Below, in pieces: positions 32,425-39,573 of a DNA stretch of 39,573 bases; position 1 is the first letter of the stretch; each line of letters begins with the position of its first letter. This stretch comes from an uncultured Prochlorococcus sp. (GTDB lineage Bacteria > Cyanobacteriota > Cyanobacteriia > PCC-6307 > Cyanobiaceae): positions 1 to 39,573 of the forward strand of contig CACFCB010000011.1 in NCBI GenBank assembly GCA_902564695.1, given 5' to 3'. The translations under genes and the position numbers were made by a program. The notes under the pieces were generated by a model that was given only the letters and a program-made list of their open reading frames with translations, had not been told where the DNA came from and did not search any database.

Positions 32425-33627
32425 CTATTGATATTGAGAAAATAAACGATTAATTATTTTTTTACTTAATATAAATGATCCGACGGATTTCAAAGATAGA
32501 GAAAGACCTGGCATTCTCATTAAATATGCTATTCGCCTTATTTCAAAAGCAAGAGGTCCTGCCAAAGTAATTCCATATCCCGTGATAGAAGCATTACCAA
32601 TACCAAGACTCAACATTTCACCTCTGTCTTCAAATACAAATGGTTGAAGTTCCCTACCCTTTCTCAGAGAAATAATATTTTTAGCAACAATCATACTTTG
32701 CTGCATTGCGGCCTGAGCTGATGAAGGGAAAGGATTCTTTTCGTTAAATATAATATCACCAACAAAAAATATATTTTTTGATTCATTAATTTGGAAAAAA
32801 TTATTAACTTTAATCTTGTTTTCTCCCTTCAAGAAATTTTGCAATAGTTTTAATGAATTAGGTTTTAATCCTGCAGTCCATAGCAAGCCAGAATAATTAA
32901 TTTTATGTGTTTGAATTGTTTCAGAAACGTAATTCGAAAGTTCTAAAAAATTTTCATTTACAGATTTAATATAATGTTTCAAGTAAATCTTAATATTTCT
33001 CTTAACTAATTCATCAATTGATTTTTCTCGATTAAAAGATTTGGAATTTGGTAAAACTTTATTTCCTTTTTCAACTAAATAAATATCTATGGGTTTATCA
33101 ATTAAATCAGCAATTTTGCATACAAGTTCAACACCTGTAGGACCAGCTCCAGCTATTAATAAAGGTTTGGGAGGATGTGTAGAATTTTTTATTCTACTTA
33201 GTAACTTTTTAATTTTAATAATATCATTTAAGCTTGAGAAACCACAACAATATTCTTGCAAACCTTCAACCATAGAATAATCAGTTTCAACTCCTGTACT
33301 TATAACAAGTTGAGAGTATTTTATTTTTTTGTCAGTTGATGTAATTAACTGACTGGCAAATTCATCTACTTCCACAACACTTTCTTGTAAAAAAATAAAT
33401 CCTAATTCTGATGCTAAAGCCGTAAACTCAGGCGCAACCTCCCATAATTCAAGTTCTCCACTCAATAATTCATACATCAAAGGCTTAAAAAGAAATCTAG
33501 AACCTTGATCAATCAAAATAATTGGGGTTCTATCTGACTGGGCTAACAAAGCTATGACAGTTGACAGTCCTCCGAAACCTCCTCCTAAGACAACTATTGG
33601 ATCAGATTTCAAATTGTTCAAGTCCAT
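32425..33627 (-). CDS. Type II NADH dehydrogenase-like FAD oxidoreductase
   Basis: A 400-residue pyridine-nucleotide-disulfide family protein. First FAD site: IVVLGGGFGGLS (GxGxxG at 15-20). Second NAD(P)H site: LLIAGAGPTGVELVCKI near 157-173, then the conserved GLLWTAGLKPN and FVGDI (FAD ribityl contact). The C-terminal part has an amphipathic end, as NDH-2 enzymes use to sit on the membrane and reduce plastoquinone without pumping protons. The active-site disulfide of the wider family is absent. It is divergent from cysH with 71 bases between. Confidence 0.85.
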   Translation of the reverse strand: MDLNNLKSDPIVVLGGGFGGLSTVIALLAQSDRTPIILIDQGSRFLFKPLMYELLSGELELWEVAPEFTALASELGFIFLQESVVEVDEFASQLITSTDKKIKYSQLVISTGVETDYSMVEGLQEYCCGFSSLNDIIKIKKLLSRIKNSTHPPKPLLIAGAGPTGVELVCKIADLIDKPIDIYLVEKGNKVLPNSKSFNREKSIDELVKRNIKIYLKHYIKSVNENFLELSNYVSETIQTHKINYSGLLWTAGLKPNSLKLLQNFLKGENKIKVNNFFQINESKNIFFVGDIIFNEKNPFPSSAQAAMQQSMIVAKNIISLRKGRELQPFVFEDRGEMLSLGIGNASITGYGITLAGPLAFEIRRIAYLMRMPGLSLSLKSVGSFILSKKIINRLFSQYQ

Positions 33628-33698
33628 AGGGACAAGATTTAAGATGATTTAAAAGACCCTAAACAAACTTTTACCGATTCGGCATTCAATACCCAAAT

Positions 33699-34469
33699 AT
33701 GAAGAGAGAATCCCAAACCAATTTGACCACTGATTTGCAAAAGGACACTCAAATTCCTAAAACTTTTCTAGTCAAATCAATTGATGATACATGTCAAGAA
33801 CTAGAAAAACTTTCTGCTCAAGAGCAACTGCAATGGGGATTTGAGCATTTTAATGAAAAATTTGTTTTAACAACAAGTTTTGGAATCCAATCTGCTGTTT
33901 TACTTCATATGACAGGAATATTTAAATCAAAAAAAAAGCCAAAAGTGATTTGGATTGATACGGGATATCTACCAAAAGAAACTTATCACTATGCTGAAAA
34001 ACTAACAAAACTCTTCGAATTAGATTTAGTCGTTGCTCAAAGCCCACTTTCTCCAGCGAGAATGGAAGCTTTACACGGACGACTCTGGGAAACAGGTGAT
34101 CCAAAAGATCTTGAAAAATATCATCAAATTCGCAAGGTGTCACCTCTTGAAATGACGTTATCCAAATTAAATATTTACTGTTGGGCAAGCGGAGTAAGGA
34201 AAGGACAAACGAAAAATAGACAATCCATGGCTCATATTGATTACATCAGAGACCGTTTAACTCTTAGACCACTATTAAATTGGAGTAAAAAAGATATTTT
34301 CTATTATATGGAAAATAATAATTTGCCTCAACATCCATTATTCGAAAAAGGTTACTCAACAGTCGGGGATTGGCATTCAAGTTCGTCGGAAAATAATAAT
34401 TCAAAAGGAAGATCAACAAGGTTCGGAGGACTAAGTGAAGAATGTGGAATACATCTAAATACACAATGA
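33699..34469 (+). CDS. cysH: Phosphoadenylyl-sulfate (PAPS) reductase
   Basis: A 256-residue CysH that reduces PAPS to sulfite using thioredoxin. Seen: LTTSFGIQSAVLLHM (P-loop-like), WIDTGYLPKETYHYA, the arginine-rich ASGVRKGQTKNRQ, LRPLLNWSKKDIFYYM and PLFEKGYSTVGDWHSS; the catalytic cysteine is in the C-terminal EECGIHL. The paired-Cys motifs of [4Fe-4S] APS reductases are absent, so PAPS is the expected substrate. Start ATG 33699. Its stop overlaps the coaX start as ATGA, so translation is probably coupled. Confidence 0.93.
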   Translation: MKRESQTNLTTDLQKDTQIPKTFLVKSIDDTCQELEKLSAQEQLQWGFEHFNEKFVLTTSFGIQSAVLLHMTGIFKSKKKPKVIWIDTGYLPKETYHYAEKLTKLFELDLVVAQSPLSPARMEALHGRLWETGDPKDLEKYHQIRKVSPLEMTLSKLNIYCWASGVRKGQTKNRQSMAHIDYIRDRLTLRPLLNWSKKDIFYYMENNNLPQHPLFEKGYSTVGDWHSSSSENNNSKGRSTRFGGLSEECGIHLNTQ

Positions 34470-35185
34470 CAAATAATTCACTCTTATATTCAGAAGAAAA
34501 TCACTTAATGATTGGGAATACTAGATGGCATTGGGCAGCCAAAACTAAAGAAAAGTGGACTTATTTCCATACCTCACCAAATCCAATTGAATTTGAAAAC
34601 AAAGATTATTCTCAATTATCTTGGGCTTCAGTAGGTCCAATCCCAGAAAAAATCAAATTAAGTCCTTCAAAAAAAATCAATTTAAATGATATACCCCTTA
34701 TCAATATTCCAAATAATTTAGGCATTGATAGAGCTCTTGCTTCATGGAGTGCTTTTAATAAGCAATTAAATTTAAATAATAAAAAGCAAGGCTTAATTGT
34801 TATAGATGCAGGTACGATATTAAGTATTACAAAGATAACTAAAAATGGTAGATTTGACGGCGGTCAACTAATTGCCGGTCTAAGACTTCAGCTATCTGCT
34901 ATGGCAACAGGTGCATTAAATTTAGATAATCCTATTATCAAAAAAGTTCCAAAAGACACATTTCAATTTGAAACTAATAATGCCATGATTAAAGGAGCAA
35001 TAAGTTGCTTATTAGGATCAATTCTCCAGGTTTACGATGAAACAAGGCTTCCTATATGGCTTTGTGGAGGAGACGGAGCAATTATATTAAATGAACTTGA
35101 AAATAAAAATATTGATATCAATTATCATCCAAATCTTGTTCTAGAGGGAATGATTGATATACATAAAAAACTTAATTCAATTTAA
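34466..35185 (+). CDS. coaX: Type III pantothenate kinase
   Basis: About 239 residues of the ASKHA-fold CoaX, which phosphorylates pantothenate in the first step of CoA synthesis. Motifs: IGNTRWHWAAK (phosphate 1), GIDRALASWSA (GxDR), LIVIDAGTILSITKI (phosphate 2), FDGGQLIAGLRLQ and LCGGDGA. The usual DxGNT begins with Ile instead of Asp (MIGNTRW), a pattern I have in mind for other cyanobacterial members too. ATG 34466 overlaps the cysH TGA by ATGA and is preferred to ATG 34442. It overlaps convergent bcp by 14 bases. Confidence 0.88.
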   Translation: MTNNSLLYSEENHLMIGNTRWHWAAKTKEKWTYFHTSPNPIEFENKDYSQLSWASVGPIPEKIKLSPSKKINLNDIPLINIPNNLGIDRALASWSAFNKQLNLNNKKQGLIVIDAGTILSITKITKNGRFDGGQLIAGLRLQLSAMATGALNLDNPIIKKVPKDTFQFETNNAMIKGAISCLLGSILQVYDETRLPIWLCGGDGAIILNELENKNIDINYHPNLVLEGMIDIHKKLNSI

Positions 35186-35639
35186 GATCACTTAAAATTT
35201 GGCTAGCCATAATTTCAGATTTTACTTTTAAGTAAACCAATTCAATTTTGCCTTCTTTATCTATCACGAATGTATGTCTCATCATTCCATAATACTCCCT
35301 ACCCATAAACTTTTTCAAACCATAACTATCATAAGCAGTTGCAACAGGACAAGGCTCAGGATCAGTTAATAAAGTAAAAGGTAATTTATGTTTATGAATG
35401 AATTTCAAATGTGATTTGGATGCATCCTTGCTAATACCCAAAACTTTAATATCATTTAATTCAAAAAGGTCCCATTGATCTCTAAAACTGCAAGCTTCCT
35501 TAGTACATCCAGGGGTATCGTCCTTAGGATAAAAATAAATTACAACTCTTGATCCCTTAAAAGATGAAAGACTAATGAAATTACCATCTTGGTTAGGAAG
35601 AGTGAATTCTGGTGCAAAATCACCTATGCATAGAGGCAT
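35172..35639 (-). CDS. bcp: Peroxiredoxin of the Bcp/PrxQ type
   Basis: A 155-residue thiol peroxidase. Peroxidatic Cys45 in DDTPGCTKEAC with the resolving-type Cys50 five residues later is the 1-Cys/atypical 2-Cys Bcp signature. YFYPKDD, LGISKDASKSHLKF and REYYGMMRHTFVIDKEG complete the fold. It reduces hydrogen and organic peroxides using thioredoxin. Start ATG 35639; the CATG there is shared with the divergent phosphopantetheinyl transferase gene. Confidence 0.95.
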   Translation of the reverse strand: MPLCIGDFAPEFTLPNQDGNFISLSSFKGSRVVIYFYPKDDTPGCTKEACSFRDQWDLFELNDIKVLGISKDASKSHLKFIHKHKLPFTLLTDPEPCPVATAYDSYGLKKFMGREYYGMMRHTFVIDKEGKIELVYLKVKSEIMASQILSDLKLN

Positions 35640-36294
35640 GATTACGACTCAATTAGGCAATAAAAGAGTACTAGGCCTTTGGCTTTTTTTTATGCCATCA
35701 AAACTTTTACCAATAAGCAATGAAGAAAAAAAATGGGTTAATCAATTAACTACTTCAAGAGGACAAATCTATCACTTCTCAAGAGGCTGCATAAGAAATG
35801 TAATGTCTAATATGACTGGGTTAGATCCCCTTGCAATTCCTTTGAAGGCAGACCCAGGAAAGCCTCCTTTATTAGGTGAGGGATTAGGGCATATTAGTAT
35901 AAGCCACTGTGCTGATGCATTACTAATAGGGTGGTCTGAAAAGAAAATTGGGGTCGATATAGAAAGAAAAGATAGGAAATTTCAAGCACAGAAATTATCT
36001 AAACGTTTTTTTACTAAAGATGAAAATTTTGAAATAGAGAATTTAAGTCAAAGCAAAGCAAAGGAGAACATAATAAAAAGATGGGTTGTAAAAGAGGCTT
36101 CGATAAAATGGCAAAGTGGCAAAATTTCAACTAATTTAACTCAATGGGTTTGGAAAAGTAATACATCATTTGCTTATCATAAAAAGCTTGGATACAAAGT
36201 CAAAATTTTTAATAACGACTTTCAAAAATGGACTTATGCAATTGCAATAGATAATAGTCTTAAGATTACTAAACCGATTATTTGTATAAATTAA
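35638..36294 (+). CDS. 4'-phosphopantetheinyl transferase superfamily protein
   Basis: About 218 residues, Sfp/HetI-like: GEGLGHISISHCADALLIG, then the Mg-binding IGVDIERKDRKF and RWVVKEASIKWQSG, the (G/x)VDIE and WxxKEA motifs of the family. It transfers phosphopantetheine from CoA to carrier proteins such as ACP. The N-terminal part VLGLWLFF begins soon after ATG 35638, which is preferred to a more upstream in-frame start inside bcp. The end overlaps convergent RarA-like gene by 4 bases. It lies beside coaX, also in the CoA/carrier branch. Confidence 0.85.
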   Translation: MITTQLGNKRVLGLWLFFMPSKLLPISNEEKKWVNQLTTSRGQIYHFSRGCIRNVMSNMTGLDPLAIPLKADPGKPPLLGEGLGHISISHCADALLIGWSEKKIGVDIERKDRKFQAQKLSKRFFTKDENFEIENLSQSKAKENIIKRWVVKEASIKWQSGKISTNLTQWVWKSNTSFAYHKKLGYKVKIFNNDFQKWTYAIAIDNSLKITKPIICIN

Positions 36295-38495
36295 TGAGTT
36301 ATTTTAGCAATTAATTTAGTATGTAAAAGTTTCTGTTTTATAGTCTTACCATCAATTCTTTGGAATAAATTTTTCAAATATTTCAATGTTTCCTTTGTCT
36401 TATCTTTAAGAATAATTTCTCTATATTGACTTCCATCATCAAGCCATCTTTTGATAATTGCAGAATCAATTTTTATATATATGTGCTCTGTCCATTCCTC
36501 AATAGAAATTTGCCAACCCAAATTTTCTAATTGTCGAAAAAACTTCTTTTTTTGATCTTGATTTCTTAGCCATTTATCTTCGCAAATAATTAGATTATTT
36601 AATAATGAAAAATCAATATTATCGTTAATTCTTTGAAGTTCCAAGCTTTCTTTCAAAGAATAAATAGGACCAGAACATGGATTACTTAGAATTAAACTTA
36701 ATTCTGTATTGATAGTACATTTTGCAGTAATTATTGGCCAAAGTTCAACAAATTTTTTTTCAGCTAAAGCTTTCCAAGGAATTCTCCCTCCAATCACCTC
36801 AAATTTGAGATTATCATCTAACTTTTTGAACGAATCCAAAGTTGAGCCAATTAAGGTTGGTCTCTCCATAGGAGCCAAAACTTCTAATTCAGCCAACAAA
36901 CTAAAATGGTCATCCTCAGGAGAAGAGACAATTACACCGCCTTCAAATGCCTCTTTCAAAGGCTTCAAAGACCAAAGCAAAGAGTTTGGAGAAAAAACCA
37001 AAACCCTGTAGTTTTTCTTCCAAGAAATACCTGACCATAATTTAATCATCAAGTTTTTTAATCTTTCTCCATCTTTTTCAACTTGACGAAATAACCATTT
37101 TTCAACATCCTTATCAACTACTCCGGCTGTAATAGTTAAAGGATTTTGTTGTTCGACCTCAACCATTGAGGCTATCTGTTCAGATCTTCTCTCATTTACG
37201 AGTGATCGCCTTTTGCCCTCCCATCCATGATGACTTGGCTCCCAAAAAATTTCATTGATCAATCCATCTGGTAAATATTGTTGAGAAATCCAATTTTTTG
37301 AAAATGAATGTGGGTAGCGGTAGCCAATGCCATCTCCAAAAGCTTCTTTGTCTCGATTTGAATCTCTCAGATGAGATGGAACATTTTGTTTTTGAGAATC
37401 TCTAACCTTTTGGACTGCTTTAAAAATCCCCATAACACTATTGCTTTTCTCTGTTGTGGCCAGATACAAAGTCGCTTGAGCAAGAGGGAAAATCCCTTCT
37501 GGCAAACCTATTCTGTCAAAAGCAGCTGCACATGACTCGACAATAACAATTGCATTTGGATCAGCCAGACCAATATCTTCTCCAGCAGCAATGAGCATAC
37601 GTCTAAAAATAAACCTTGGATTTTCACCAGCTTCCAACATTCGAGCAAGCCAAAACAACGCCGCATCTGGATCCGAACCTCTTAGTGATTTAATAAAAGC
37701 ACTGATAGTGTCAAAATGAGCATCACCTTGTTTGTCATATAAAACAGCACGTTTTTGAATAGAATCCTCAGCAATTTTGAGATCAATATTGATTGAACCC
37801 TCTCTATTAGGGATAGTGCTCTCTACAGCAAGTTCAAGGGCATTAAGCAAAACTCGCGCATCTCCATTCGAAACATCAACCAAATGATTCGCAGCCTCTT
37901 GAGCTAAATTTATTAATTTCAACCCATAACCTCTTTCTTTATCATTTATTGCTCGAGCAAGTAATTGATGTAGTGACGTTTTATCAAGACTATGTAGACG
38001 AAATATTCTAGATCTACTTACCAATGCTTTATTAACTTCAAAATATGGATTTTCAGTAGTTGCTCCAATCAGGGTCAAAGTACCATTCTCAACCCAAGGT
38101 AATAATGCATCTTGTTGAGCAGTATTAAATCTATGAACCTCATCAATGAATAAGATAGTACGCATACCGTACTTATTTAATCTATCTTTTGCCGCAACAA
38201 TCTCAGATCTTAAATCTTTAATGCCAGCTAAAGCAGCATTTAAAATACTAAAGTTTGAGAGAGTATTAGCGGCAATAATACGAGCTAAAGTGGTCTTCCC
38301 TACTCCAGGAGGACCATAAAGCAATAAATTCCCTAACTTATCAGCAACAATTGAACGCCTCAATAAACGCCCTTCAGCAAGGATATGATCTTGGCCAACA
38401 AAGTCGTCAAGTGTTTGAGGCCTTAAGCGATCTGCTAAGGGTGCATTTTTCTGTGTTAACTGTTCACCATGAAAAGCAAACAGATCTTTAGCCAA
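36291..38495 (-). CDS. RarA/MgsA-like AAA+ ATPase with a large C-terminal extension
   Basis: A 734-residue protein. Residues 1 to about 430 are RarA (MgsA): Walker A [9 protein letters not shown] (61-69), Walker B ILFIDEV (114-120), sensor 1 [10 protein letters not shown] (141-150), VSRSRIFRL (arginine finger), then the oligomerisation region with [20 protein letters not shown]-like text ([20 protein letters not shown]). RarA acts at stalled replication forks. A further 300 residues (for example [27 protein letters not shown]) follow, resembling a degenerate methyltransferase-like domain; such fusions are known in cyanobacteria. Start TTG 38495; an upstream ATG is out of frame. Confidence 0.88.
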   Translation of the reverse strand: [734 protein letters not shown]

Positions 38496-38576
38496 GGGAA
38501 ACCATTAAGTATATTTAGTACTCTAAAAGCAAAAACAAGTAATAGAATTTTTTTGCAAATTTCAAATTAGAAAGTT

Positions 38577-39573
<997 letters not shown>

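Noticed and set aside
36709-37011. A 100-codon open frame antisense to the RarA-like gene.
   Set aside because: Shadow frame within a well-supported coding region.

Overview
This AT-rich, densely packed 39.6 kb window looks like a chromosomal segment of a marine picocyanobacterium, most likely Prochlorococcus (possibly a low-light clade; that part is inference). Supporting evidence: a carotenoid desaturase gene beside an IscA-type gene, a stand-alone high-light-inducible protein, a PetL-like cytochrome b6f subunit, a CRR7-like protein, a VKOR-thioredoxin fusion, several cyanobacteria-restricted DUF families (DUF751, DUF2973, DUF3120, DUF4346, DUF512) and a streamlined layout with overlapping genes. 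I saw no rRNA, tRNA, CRISPR array, insertion sequence or prophage. No gene-free stretch exceeds about 220 bases.

Layout. 1-2022 (+): end of an IscA/HesB gene, a zeta-carotene desaturase lacking its N-terminal FAD-binding segment, and an SRPBCC protein. 2025-5156 (-): hemD, nagZ, rbfA, DUF751. 5216-9128: GST, a lumenal hypothetical, crr7, aroK, a double-domain PTPS/QueD-like protein followed directly and in frame by a RibD-type reductase. 9156-12397 (+): FemAB-like protein, two small cyanobacterial proteins, petL, VKOR-Trx. 12384-14893 (-): nadB and DUF3120. About 15023-19854 (+): a DUF512 radical-SAM protein with no ordinary start codon, a TolC-type exporter, an IMPase-family phosphatase, a YihY-type membrane protein. 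19916-22730: zinc-ribbon protein, xseB/xseA, hli, two hypotheticals. 22953-25866: HtrA protease and an ABC-F ATPase. 25953-27172: a cluster of small genes (one-TM peptide, Nif11-like peptide, basic protein, ribbon-helix-helix regulator) with dyad-rich control regions. 27191-32354 (-): SLC13-type transporter, ktrB-like, ktrA-like, anmK. 32425-36294: type II NADH dehydrogenase, cysH, coaX, bcp, phosphopantetheinyl transferase. 36291-39573 (-): RarA-like fusion protein and a phosphoglucomutase cut by the window end.

Most genes are housekeeping: tetrapyrrole, carotenoid, NAD, CoA, shikimate and sulfate metabolism, ion transport, redox folding and DNA repair. nagZ and anmK are both cell-wall recycling enzymes. 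The least ordinary signals are two damaged or atypical gene starts (zds and DUF512), the degenerate first half of the double PTPS protein, the small-gene cluster at 25.9-27.2 kb with four dyads, a terminator-like hairpin directly against xseA, a G8 tract inside the SLC13 gene, and two divergent gene pairs whose start codons share one CATG. I found no clear-cut new system; the small-gene cluster is the best candidate for follow-up.
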